Positions 35,001 through 45,589 of a DNA stretch of 64,000 nt are shown here, piece by piece (the stretch's first letter is position 1; each line of letters starts with the position of its first letter). A program made the position numbers and the translations under genes. The stretch is from Trachythela sp. YZ-2020 (taxonomy: Eukaryota > Cnidaria > Anthozoa > Malacalcyonacea > Clavulariidae). The stretch spans positions 1,922,001-1,986,000 of the forward strand of contig JADLSH010000199.1 of the NCBI GenBank assembly GCA_016169945.1. The letters run 5' to 3'. Under the pieces are notes generated by a model, which saw only the letters and a list, made by a program, of their open reading frames with translations, did no database searches and was not told the DNA's origin.

Positions 35001-37992
35001 TGAATGCAGGCAGATTTTTTATACTAACTGCCAATTAGAAATGACAAGGATCGTAGAAAGCTAGATCAAGCCACACAGGCGAAAAGCTGGTCACAAGTGG
35101 AGATTCAATGACAATTTTGCCTGGTTATTCCTGATTCATCGTGTTTAATAGGCCTTGCACCCGAAGGGCAGAGCTTGCCATGCAGAATTGAACTACAGGC
35201 TTGCCTACTTTGCACGACCAACCAGAAAAATCAAGCCGAAGTGACATCCAACTACTACGAATGGCCAACCCATCTCCTCATGTGATTTTACCCACCAGTC
35301 AGAGTTGTCATTCTGGTGTTAATTTATACAACTCAAATATAAATATGAATGCAGGCAGATTTTTTATACTAACTGCCAATTAGAAATGACAACGATCGTA
35401 GAAAGCTAGATCAAGCCACACAGGCGAAAAGCTGGTCACAAGTGGAGATTCAATGACAATTTTGCCTGGATATTCCTGATTCATCGTGTTTAATAGGCCT
35501 TGCACCCGAAGGGCAGAGCTTGCCATGCAGAATTGAACTGCAGGCTTGCCTACTTTGCACGACCAACCAGAAAAATCAAGCCGAAGTGACATCGAACAAC
35601 TACGAATGGCCAACCCATCTCCTCATGTGATTTTACCCACCAGTCAGAGTTGTCATTCTGGTGTTAATTTATACAACTCAAATATAAATATGAATGCAGG
35701 CAGATTTTTTATACTAACTGCCAATTAGAAATGACAAGGATCGTAGAAAGCTAGATCAAGCCACACAGGCGAAAAGCTGGTCACAAGTGGAGATTCAATG
35801 ACAATTTTGCCTGGATATTCCTGATTCATCGTGTTTAATAGGCCTTGCACCCGAAGGGCAGAGCTTGCCATGCAGAATTGAGCTGCAGGCTTGCCTACTT
35901 TGCACGACCAACCAGAAAAATCAAGCCGAAGTGACATCGAACAACTACGAATGGCCAACCCATCCCCTCATGTGATTTTACCCACCAGTCAGAGTTGCCA
36001 TTCTGGTGCTAAATTATACAACTCAAATATAAATATGAATGCAGGCAGATTTTTATACTAACTGCCAATTAGAAATGACAAGGATCGTAGAAAGCTAGAT
36101 CAAGCCACACAGGCGAAAAGCTGGTCACAAGTGGAGATTCAATGACAATTTTGCCTGGTTATTTCTGATTCATCGTGTTTAATAGGCCTTGCACCCGAAG
36201 GGCAGAGCTTGCCATGCAGAATTGAGCTGCAGGCTTGCCTACTTTGCACGACCAACCAGAAAAATCAAGCCGAAGTGACATCGAACAACTACGAATGGCC
36301 AACCCATCCCCTCATGTGATTTTACCCACCAGTCAGAGTTGCCATTATGGTGCTAAATTATATAACTCAAATATAAATATGAATGCAGGCAGATTTTTTA
36401 TACTAACTGCCAATTAGAAATGACAAGGATCGTAGAAAGCTAGATCAAGCCACACAGGCGAAAAGCTGGTCACAAGTGGAGATTCAATGACAATTTTGCC
36501 TGGTTATTCCTGATTCATCGTGTTTAATAGGCCTTGCACCCGAAGGGCAGAGCTTGCCATGCAGAATTGAACTACAGGCTTGCCTACTTTGCACGACCAA
36601 CCAGAAAAATCAAGCCGAAGTGACATCCAACTACTACGAATGGCCAACCCATCTCCTCATGTGATTTTACCCACCAGTCAGAGTTGTCATTCTGGTGTTA
36701 ATTTATACAACTCAAATATAAATATGAATGCAGGCAGATTTTTTATACTAACTGCCAATTAGAAATGACAAGGATCGTAGAAAGCTAGATCAAGCCACAC
36801 AGGCGAAAAGCTGGCCACATTAGTGGAGATTCAATGACAATTTTGCCTGGTTATTCCTGATTCATCGTGTTTAATAGGCCTTGCACCCGAAGGGCAGAGC
36901 TTGCCATGCAGAATTGAACTGCAGGCTTGCCTACTTTGCACGACCAACCAGAAAAATCAAGCCGAAGTGACATCGAACAACTACGAATGGCCAACCCATC
37001 CCCTCATGTGATTTTACCCACCAGTCAGAGTTGCCATTATGGTGCTAAATTATACAACTCAAATATAAATATGAATGCAGGCAGATTTTTTATACTAACT
37101 GCCAATTAGAAATGACAAGGATCGTAGAAAGCTAGATCAAGCCACACAGGAGAAAAGCTGGTCACAAGTGGAGATTCAATGACAATTTTGCCTGGATATT
37201 CCTGATTCATCGTGTTTAATAGGCCTTGCACCCGAAGGGCAGAGCTTGCCATGCAGAATTGAGCTGCAGGCTTGCCTACTTTGCACGACCAACCAGAAAA
37301 ATCAAGCCGAAGTGACATCGAACAACTACGAATGGCCAACCCATCTCGTCATGTGATTTTACCCACCAGTCAGAGTTGCCATTATGGTGCTAAATTATAC
37401 AACTCAAATATAAATATGAATGCAGGCAGATTTTTTATACTAACTGCCAATTAGAAATGACAAGGATCGTAGAAAGCTAGATCAAGCCACACAGGCGAAA
37501 AGCTGGTCACAAGTGGAGATTCAATGACAATTTTGCCTGGTTATTCCTGATTCATCGTGTTTAATAGGCCTTGCACCCGAAGGGCAGAGCTTGCCATGCA
37601 GAATTGAGCTGCAGGCTTGCCTACTTTGCACGACCAACCAGAAAAATCAAGCCGAAGTGACATCGAACAACTACGAATGGCCAACCCATCCCCTCATGTG
37701 ATTTTACCCACCAGTCAGAGTTGCCATTATGGTGCTAAATTATACAACTCAAATATAAATATGAATGCAGGCAGATTTTTATACTAACTGCCAATTAGAA
37801 ATGACAAGGATCGTAGAAAGCTAGATCAAGCCACACAGGCGAAAAGCTGGTCACAAGTGGAGATTCAATGACAATTTTGCCTGGTTATTCCTGATTCATC
37901 GTGTTTAATAGGCCTTGCACCCGAAGGGCAGAGCTTGCCATGCAGAATTGAACTGCAGGCTTGCCTACTTTGCACGACCAACCAGAAAAATC
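32029..37992. repeat. 345-bp satellite array, about 17 monomers
   Basis: Starts of GCTAGATCAAGCCACACAGG fall at 32029, 32376, 32720, 33064, 33409, 33769, 34114, 34715, 35060, 35405, 35750, 36094, 36439, 36784, 37131, 37476 and 37820. One unit with an internal join begins at about 34,423, and the last unit stops halfway at 37,992. Copies are mostly over 95% alike. Nearly every unit shows a 60-codon plus frame and a 77-codon minus frame. These are identical from unit to unit, do not start at an ATG on the plus strand, and have no known domain, so I treat them as non-coding. Shared variants show multi-monomer block duplication. Confidence 0.97.
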
Positions 37993-38056
37993 GTTGCAGA
38001 AGTTGTTGCAGAAGTTGTTGTTGCAAAAGTTGTTGCAGAATTGGTTGCAAAATTTG
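37993..38056 (+). repeat. (GTTGCAGAA)n short tandem repeat
   Basis: Several imperfect GTTGCAGAA/GTTGTTGCAAAA units sit exactly at the break of the last 345-bp monomer and bridge it to the palindromic satellite. Confidence 0.85.
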
Positions 38057-39420
38057 TTGGGATAGCCTTTACTTTTTGTGTGTTTTTAAAAACTAGCATA
38101 AAATGGCCAAAAAGTAAAGGGGTTAGCCTTTACCTTTTGGCCATTTTTAGCAACGTTTTGAGCTTTTGAAAAATTATCCAAAAATGGGCAAAAAGTAAAG
38201 AGGTTAGCCTTAACCTTTTGTCGAATAAATGTTAAGGGGTTAGCCTTTACTTTTTAGCCATTTTCGGCCATTTTTTGAGTTTTTGAAAAAGTGGCCGAAA
38301 ATGGCCAAAAAGTAAAGGGGTTTGCCATAACCTTTTGTCGAATAAATGTTAAGGGGTTAGCCTTTACTTTTTAGCCATTTTCGGCCATTTTTTGAGTTTT
38401 TGAAAAAGTGGCCGAAAATGGCCAAAAAGTAAAGGGGTTTGCCATAACCTTTTGTCGAATAAATGTTAAGGGTTAGCCTTTACTTTTTGCCCATTTTTAG
38501 TCACTTTTTTAGTTTTGGAAAAACTAGCATAAAATGGCCAAAAAGTGAAGGGTTAACTTTTGGTAAAAAAAATGTTAAGGGGTTAGCCTTTACTTTTTGG
38601 CCATTTTTCGCTAGGTTTTCAAAAACACATGCAACTGAGGCGTAATTACAATAAAAAACTGCATATTGCAGGAATCGATCCGCAATATGGAACTAGTATA
38701 TTGGTACTTACATGCTTGGTTATAGTAGCAAGTAGACTGCCAGTGAAATCAACAGTGGTACGAGGGATATAGTGCGGTAAATGCTGATATCGATGGAGTT
38801 AGCCTCTGTGATGTCGGTTGCCTAAAACCACCATGAAATGAACAAAAGTATTAGTAAGTAAAGTATTAGTAAGTAAACTAGCATAAAAATGGCCAAAAAG
38901 TAAAGTGGTTAGCCTTTACTTTTTGGTCATTTTTAGCCACTTTTTGTGTTTTTGAAAAACTAGCATAAAATGGCCAAGAAGTAAAGGGGTTAGCCTTAAT
39001 TTTTGCCAAAAAAAATGTTAAGGGGTTAGTTAGCCTTTACTTTTTGGCCATTTTTAACCATTTTTTGTGTTTTTGAAAAACTTGCATAAAATGCCCAAAA
39101 AGTAAAGGGGGTTAGCCTTAATTTTTGCCAAAAAAATGTTTTAAAAGGGGTTAGCCTTTACTTTTTGGCCATTTTTAATCACTTTTTGTGTTTTTGAAAA
39201 ACTAGCATAAAATGCCCAAAAAGTAAAGGGGTTAGCCTTAGCTTTTGGCCGAAAAAATGTTAAGGGGTTAGCCTTTACTATTTGGCCATTTTTAACAACT
39301 TTTTGTGTTTTTGAAAAACTAGCATAAAATGGCCAAGAAGTAAAGGGGTTAGCCTTAGCTTTTGGCCGAAAAAATGTTAAGGGGTTAGCCTTAGCTTTTT
39401 AGCCATTTTTTCGCTAGGTT
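38057..39420. repeat. Palindromic satellite, diverged flank with a duplicated insert
   Basis: Units are looser than in 24.6-32.0 kb; many have ACTAGCATAAAATGGCC in place of GTGGCCGAAAATGGCC. A non-satellite segment of about 210 bp splits the array at 38,615-38,833, and its near-identical second copy follows at 39,410-39,620. Confidence 0.9.
38615..38833 (-). repeat. Duplicated segment with exon-like minus frame, copy 1
   Basis: It starts GCTAGGTTTTCAAAAACACA and carries GCAGGAATCGATCCGCAATA. On the minus strand TTTTAG is followed by an open frame (ATDITEANSIDISIYRTISL, then a hydrophobic VPLLISLAVYLLL and a stop), and GTAAGTACC follows shortly after. It could be the last exon of a membrane or lipid-anchored protein, or chance. 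Confidence 0.5.
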
Positions 39421-39620
39421 TTCAAAAACACATGCGACTGAGGCGTAATTACAATAAAAAATTGCATATTGCAGGAATCGATCCGCAATATGGAACAAGT
39501 ATATTGGTAATTACATGCTTGGTTACAGTAGCGAGTAGACTGCCAGTGAAATCAACAGTGGTACGAGGGATATACTGCGGTAAATGCTGATATAGATGGA
39601 GTTATCCTCTGTGATGTCCC
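39410..39620 (-). repeat. Duplicated segment with exon-like minus frame, copy 2
   Basis: About 95% identical to 38,615-38,833. The hydrophobic tail frame and its stop are kept (SLVPLLISLAVYSLL-stop), but the upstream acceptor context is replaced by a C/G-rich repeat with CCCCCCCGGACCCCC. Confidence 0.6.
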
Positions 39621-39702
39621 AGGGCAGCATGCCCCCCCGGACCCCCGTATAATTTGTTTGCTCCCTCAAAAAATAAATCCTGGCGGCGCCACTGCTTCCC
39701 TT

Positions 39703-40240
39703 TGGGCACAGAGTAGACACTATACAGAGGTTTCACTGTGTATCAAATCCTAATGTTTTGAGCGTAACTGATGCTTAGCCAGTACGCAAAGGAGAGGCTC
39801 TCACCCCCCCGAAAACATTCAAAATGGAGGGCATTTTTAGACGTAAAAATACCGCAAAAATTCGAATTAACTATTTAATGTTGTTAATCACAACTTCAGT
39901 CAAGGTAAACCGTTATAAAGAAAATAAAAAGGGTTTCTTATGCCGGTTATTTTCCGAAAATATCGGCCGCCATCTTGTTCGGGGGGGGGGTGAATGCCTC
40001 TCGTTACCGCACTGGCTAGGAACATGGCGGCCGGCCGATAATTTAAGAAAATAAAGAAAAAAAAACAAATTCCGGAGAATAATGTCATTTTGAAATTCAA
40101 AATATGAATAAAACAAGATGAGTTTGAGAGACTGTAAATTTTTCACTCTATTTTAAAGTCATCATCAGACAGAATAGCGGCTGGTTACGCATTTTGCCTG
40201 AAGTGAGATCTCTGTATAGTGTCTACTCTGTGCTTTGGGC
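39703..40240. mobile_element. Inverted-repeat element, ~540 bp
   Basis: GGGCACAGAGTAGACACTAT with ACAGAG at the left is mirrored by CTCTGTATAGTGTCTACTCT with GTGCTTTGGGC at the right. The interior has C-rich and G-rich runs and no recognisable protein. Confidence 0.75.
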
Positions 40241-40925
40241 TATCAAATAAGCAACTCCAACAAGATAATATGTGACAACTTGGAGTGATCTTCACCTTTC
40301 GAGTAAGAATATCTTGATAAAAGTTTCTTAATATCCAAATCACACGATGCTTTGTCAGGATATTTCCAAGAGGGAACCTTACTGGACCAACACGACCAAA
40401 AATATCTGTAATCGTTTCATGTCATGAACATCACCAATATCTTTGCCAAACTTTCCAGACAATTTTGACTACCAAGAAAATGGGCCATTTTCGTTGAAAT
40501 ATCTTCTTAATTTTACACTTTCCCTCTTGTAAATTGCTTCAAAAATAAAGAATAATAAATAAGGATAACCATTCTTGTCTTTTACTATTGTGTTTGGGCT
40601 GTTTTATTAGAGTTTTCATTCAATTATTTCAAGAACTAAAGCATAGAATAAGGAATGTCCAAAGAACTTCGATATAAAGTTGTAACAGTTTCGATTTTCT
40701 GGTTATATAATTCTGACACGCAATCACAGATAATATAACCCTGATCTTGACCCCTAATCCTATTTCGTGGAATCCTATTTCATTGCCGATTTTCTTGCAT
40801 TCAGTGCTTCCACTTTCCAAAATGAATATTTCCTTTTTTGTCCTAAATTTGATCGAAATTTCCTTCAAAAAGTATTGATATTTCCTTCAAAAAGTTTGGT
40901 GAAATCATGGATTATAAAAACACCA
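40241..40925. other. No gene recognised
   Basis: A roughly 50-codon minus frame near 40,250-40,410 has no recognisable motif or splice context. The rest is AT-rich sequence. Confidence 0.4.
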
Positions 40926-41826
40926 TTGTGCGATGCATCGCACAAATTAACATACCATGACTTACAGTGATTGTAGTGTGGTTGTCATGTGCGGTTGTGC
41001 GATGCATCGCACAAATTAACATACCATGACTTACAGTGATTGTAGTGTGGTTGTCATGTGCGGTTGTGCGATGCATCGCACAAATTAACATACCATAACT
41101 TACAGTGATTGTGGTGTGGTTGTGATGTGCGGTTGTGCGATGCATCGCACAAATTAGCATACCAAGAAATAAAGTGATTGTAATGTGGTTGTCGTGTGCG
41201 GGTTGTGCGATGCATCGCACAAATTAGCATACCATGACTACAGTGATTGTAGTGTGGTTGTCATGTGCGGTCGCACAAATTAGCATACCATGACTTACAG
41301 TGATTGTAGTGTGGTTGTCATGTGCGGTTGTGCGATGCATCGCACAAATTAGCATACCATGACTTACAGTGATTGTAATGTGGTTGTCATGTGCGGTTGT
41401 GCGATGCATCGCACAAATTAGCATACCATAACTTACAGTGATTGTGGTGTGGTTGTGATGTGCGGTTGTGCGATGCATCGCACAAATTAGCATACCATGA
41501 CTTACAGTGATTGTAGTGTGGTTGTCGTGTGCGGGTTGTGCGATGCATCGCACAAATTAGCATACCATGACTACAGTGATTGTAGTGTGGTTGTCATGTG
41601 CGGTCGCACAAATTAGCATACCATGACTTACAGTGATTGTAGTGTGGTTGTCATGTGCGGTTGTGCGATGCATCGCACAAATTAACATACCATGACTTAC
41701 AGTGATTGTAGTGTGGTTGTCATGTGTGGTTGTGCGATGCATCGCACAAATTAACATACCATGACTTACAGTGATTGTAGTGTGGTTGTCATGTGTGGTT
41801 GTGCGATGCATCGCACAAATTAGCAT
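40926..41826. repeat. 69-bp tandem array with perfect 20-nt palindromes
   Basis: Units spaced 69-70 bp each contain TTGTGCGATGCATCGCACAA, an exact self-complement, followed by ATTAGCATACCATGACTTAC and GTGGTTGTCATGTGCGG. Twelve units keep the palindrome. Two (about 41,268 and 41,601) have lost its first half, leaving CGGTCGCACAAATT. Diagnostic variants recur 333 bp apart, so about five units were duplicated as a block. Minus frames through the array (CAMHRTTAHDNHTTITVSHG repeats) follow from the 69-bp period, which is a multiple of three. Confidence 0.96.
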
Positions 41827-42002
41827 AAAGATAGACTGATTCAGTGAGGTCTGATTGTAGACTCTGCATGTAATCTTTGCACAGGCTACAGTCTGGCCAA
41901 AGGCGAAAGGCAAAATACATATATTGCGTTACATATAGCTATATGTTGTTACATATACGTTCCAAACAAGAAAACAAATTATTCCACGATAATAACTATT
42001 AC

Positions 42003-42104
42003 CTGCACACTAAGTCCAATGGTGATAAAAGCAGCAAATAGTCCCATACAAATCATACCGTACAACAACAGTGAACGTCTGCCAGGCTTCTCCATCAGAT
42101 AGAC
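42003..42104 (-). CDS. Isolated exon of an SLC2A-like (MFS) sugar transporter
   Basis: A 102-nt exon in phase 0 on both sides is bounded by TTTTTCAG and GTAATA. It encodes VYLMEKPGRRSLLLYGMICM plus GLFAAFITIGLSVQ. The E-K-P-G-R-R block followed by a hydrophobic helix matches the conserved loop and helix in the C-terminal half of facilitative sugar transporters (E-x-x-G-R-R). I find no other transporter exon within reach; the downstream side is satellite DNA. It may be a remnant, or part of a gene whose other exons lie beyond the arrays. Moderate confidence in the family, low in function. Confidence 0.55.
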
Positions 42105-42137
42105 CTGAAAAACAAAGTGTGACATTGGCATTAAACA

Positions 42138-42240
42138 GAGTATAATTCTAAAGTTGGGTGCATCTGGGCGTATTGCCAGTTAACGAGTTAACAAGAGACA
42201 CTGGCAGGTAGTTTTGTTAACCCATTAACGACATTCAGTA
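42138..42240. repeat. TTAACCC-ended repeat copy
   Basis: ACAGAGTATAATTCTAAAGT, GCATCTGGGCGTATTGCCAG and GTTTTGTTAACCCATTAACG match the 19.5-kb units. Confidence 0.8.
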
Positions 42241-42347
42241 ACTATCAAAACACTTAATTATTGGCCTCTGCCCTTACACCATTGATTAAACTATAAGATA
42301 TAAAGGCCTATATTATAATGTTTCAAGAGGATAAAAAAATCACATAC

Positions 42348-43665
42348 GTTGTTATCGTTCACTATACATCCCAAGAGAAGTGCGGACATACGATGCAACC
42401 ATTCTGTCCTCCATATGTTTGTCAGCTTTATGGAGAGCTGAAATAAGTTAATACAGCAAAGAGTCAAACATTGTGAATATTCAAATGTTTCCAGCATTGT
42501 TTCACACACATTACAAGGAATCCAAAGGGAAAGAAGGGTGGACGTTTGCATCATCCTTGCATCATCCTATTTGCCTGGCGTTAGACAGAGTAAAATACTG
42601 ATACTTTTTTAGTTTTTCAAAAGCTAGCCAGAAATGGCCAAAAAGTGAAGGGGTTAGCCGTCAAATACCGGCCCAAACCAGCGACCGTCAATGGTCATGG
42701 CGAATGCTCTCATTCAATTAGAACAAATTGTTTAGCTTAAGAATACTTATTTAAAAGCTTGCTTAAATTACCTCCACGCGTGCTTTAAAAAACAATGTTC
42801 GTTCGTGAAAAGATAGCTTTTTGATGGATTTCTTCTCCAACATTTCTCCAAGCAATTTGTCGTCTTCTCTGGGCAATATTTCAGCAACTGGGCGTGTGCA
42901 CGTTCGCCCCAAGTATATCAGCTTCAAATTTGCCTCGCATGTGACTGTGCGAATCTGATTGGCTAGAAAAATCCCTGCCTCTGATTGGTTCACAGTCTAC
43001 AAATAAATTATGCATAATTCACGAATTATACGAATCTGCCCACGTTACTTGACCTCTGTGGCGTGTACATTGCCATAAAGGCGAACAAATATGAAAGCCA
43101 TGAAAGAAATATCCATAATAATCCGACGCATTATATATTTTATATATTTGTGTTTGGAATGGAAGGGTTAACAAATCTGTTTCATTTTATTATGCTTTTA
43201 TTCTAATTTCGTTTGAAGATTGAAAAAAAATCGAGGAACCACAGGGCCTAATTTGAAACCGTTTGGTCTCCCTTTTGCATCTGAAAATATGTTTTCTAAA
43301 TATATTTTCTAAAACATGTTTTCATCACTTGAAAATCAAACGTTTGGTGGTAGTTTGAAGCAAGAATGAAACGGGGGGACTACAGGGCCTAATTTCAAAT
43401 CCTGTGGTCCTCCATAGGACAGGCGCCTACCGAAAAATGATCAACTGCTTTAAAAGATGTTCTTATTGCTTGAAAATTGTTGTTTTTTATGAAAGAAAGA
43501 TGTTTCAGCGTTTAAAATGCGGTCAAATGGGGCAGATATTCTACAAACCTTGTACTCTTGGTCGGCGATCTCTGTCTCCTCCTCGCTTTCTTCATTATCA
43601 GACCAAGCTGTTGATATTGCCAGCGGATTGGCCCATTGCATTTCACGTGACTTTGTACTAATATC
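42348..43665 (-). other. Three possible phase-0 exons of unknown gene
   Basis: Three minus-strand open blocks are bounded by acceptor- and donor-like sequence, and each is a multiple of three. 43,549-43,665 is 39 codons and acidic, with MQWANPLAISTAW and SDNEESEEETE (weak donor GTTTGT). 42,772-42,996 is 75 codons, or 24 from an internal Met, with KKLSFHERTLFFKARVE. 42,348-42,437 is 30 codons, with IWRTEWLHRMSALLLG. They lie upstream of the transporter-like exon in the right order, but no family is recognised and none is needed to explain the sequence. Confidence 0.25.
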
Positions 43666-43841
43666 CTGGTTAAAATACAGAAATATTGTAAATTGAGAAA
43701 TTGCTTGAAATAGAAATATTTTATACATTGAAGAGCACAAACCTCACAAACATTTAACACACCAGTTCACACACAAGTCCAATGCAGTATTTAATAGCTG
43801 AAAGGAGATATAAAACTCCCCTTCTTGAAACGCACACAATA

Positions 43842-44018
43842 GGGCCATTTATAGGGGACAAAATAGGTCGCGACTTACACAAGACGCGTCTTATATAAGA
43901 CGCGAACACACTCGTATAAATGCTCAAATCCGAGGAGCTTCCTGCGAGGACTGGAAATTCTCCTTTAAGACGCGTCTTATGTAAGTCGCGGCTTATTTTC
44001 TCCCGTATAAATGGTCTT
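43842..44018. mobile_element. Foldback MITE with GGGCCATTTATA ends
   Basis: GGGCCATTTATAGGGGACAA is mirrored by a right end TCCCGTATAAATGGTCTTA. AGACGCGTCTTATATAAGAC and TTAAGACGCGTCTTATGTAA pair inside and are locally palindromic. Confidence 0.85.
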
Positions 44019-45392
44019 AATGTCGGTGGTCGGTAGGGTTTACGAAGCATATACAACATTCCATTGTCATACAAAAAGCCACATTGGCAAAGTTGAAAAC
44101 ATGCGATTGATTACTAATTTTACTCAATCACTTGGGATCAGTTAATTAGGATCACATTGGATCCTAATTAATCGATCCATTTTTCTTTGTTGGCATCACT
44201 TATCACGGCAGCAAAAGAATCATGTAAAGCGGATTTACACAATAATATAGTTGTCCAGAGTAAAATATTTTCATATTGCTCAGGAAAATTTGTTAAAGAA
44301 AATATTTCTTGCTTTAGAGCTGTGTTTGACGTATATATTCACGAAGACATGTACTGGTGGTCGTGGGGTGGCTAGACATGGCAGATAAAGTTGTAAGCAG
44401 CAGATTGCCAACCATTGCGGTTTGCTTGCTTGCCTGCTTGCTTCCTTGCTTGCTTGCGGTATACTTAATGCCATAAGTGGAAAACAGATCAAAATTTTTC
44501 CATACCTCTGCATTCACCCCGAGTTATTTCGACAAACCAACGTCGAATTCATTCAATTCAATTTCTTTCTGATAGATGCGATTTAGTACTTTAAATAATA
44601 TGATTTAAGTAGAAAAGAATGCAACAAGCCATCCCAAACTTCATTGTGGGAGTTCACTCTTTCACATAGGCCAATAGGAGAAAAATGATAGTAATACTTG
44701 CTATAAATTTGAATATTCATACAGCTGCTTTCGACTTTATCGTTATATTATGGTCTGTAAACTCGGCAAGTTTCAAAGCGTCCTTATCATGAGTTGCGAT
44801 TTTATGTCGCGACGGCTGCACTGTGCACAAATCTTTTCAATTTGGCATTATATTATTTATAGAGCACAGTGGAGCGATACGACCTGACCATGCATTGTAT
44901 AATTGCTTCAACGTACCAAAAATGTATTGTTTTCATCGTGACAAGACCTAGTTTCAGACCATATTTGATTACCTACGGTATAGAATATACAAAAATACGC
45001 CAATTCGTAGTTTCGATTGCGCATTTAAATTGCGCGTTCTGCATCGGGGTTGTTAAATCATAACATGTAGCTGAGACCGGAAGATTGAATATATGCATAT
45101 CAGAGTACTCCATTGAAATAGAAAGGCAATGTAATTTGAATATGCAAGAAAAAACAGCCTATCAAATTGAGTAGGGCAAACACACAAATGATTGAAATGC
45201 ACGAAGAGAAATAACACACATCATTTCTTTCATAGCCCATGCATGAGTGGGAACATTTTGGCAGTTAAAAAATAGAAATTGCAGGCAATATGATCAGGAC
45301 ATAGCATTATTGTCAGCTCTGTGCACGAAGTTGCTCGAAAAACAATTGGTTTTCGCACACGGTCGAGTACAAAAAATATTCCTTAACGCACA
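44019..45392. other. No gene recognised; (GCTT)n microsatellite
   Basis: A short palindrome (TTAATTAGGATC / GATCCTAATTAA) lies at about 44,141-44,173, and a GCTT/CCTT tetranucleotide run at 44,423-44,458. The part next to 45,590 is probably KCTD9 3' UTR. Confidence 0.5.
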
Positions 45393-45398
45393 TTTATT
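45393..45398 (-). terminator. Candidate polyadenylation signal of KCTD9
   Basis: AATAAA on the minus strand (TTTATT on plus), about 195 nt beyond the KCTD9 stop codon. It is the nearest canonical hexamer I see. Confidence 0.5.
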
Positions 45399-45589
45399 TC
45401 CTTTACACAGCAGAAAAAATATGCCAGTTGAATGTCCGATTGAACTGTTGATTACTTTGATATCGCATATCTTAAGTCTTCCACTCTTTAAGTCTATGTA
45501 CATGTTACGATTCGGCTGCAATTTCATTCCGACTCAGAACGCTTCAGTTGAATTGCGCCATCGGCACTATACGAACTGGCCTATCTCAT

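Noticed and set aside
32029..37992. Tandem family of 60- and 77-codon genes in the 345-bp satellite
   Set aside because: The plus frames lack ATG starts, the two strands overlap, products are unit-identical and no splice or promoter signals are seen. Satellite is the simpler reading.
40926..41826. CRISPR-like array (regular palindromic repeats)
   Set aside because: The 'spacers' are the same in every unit, so this is a plain tandem repeat in a eukaryotic genome.
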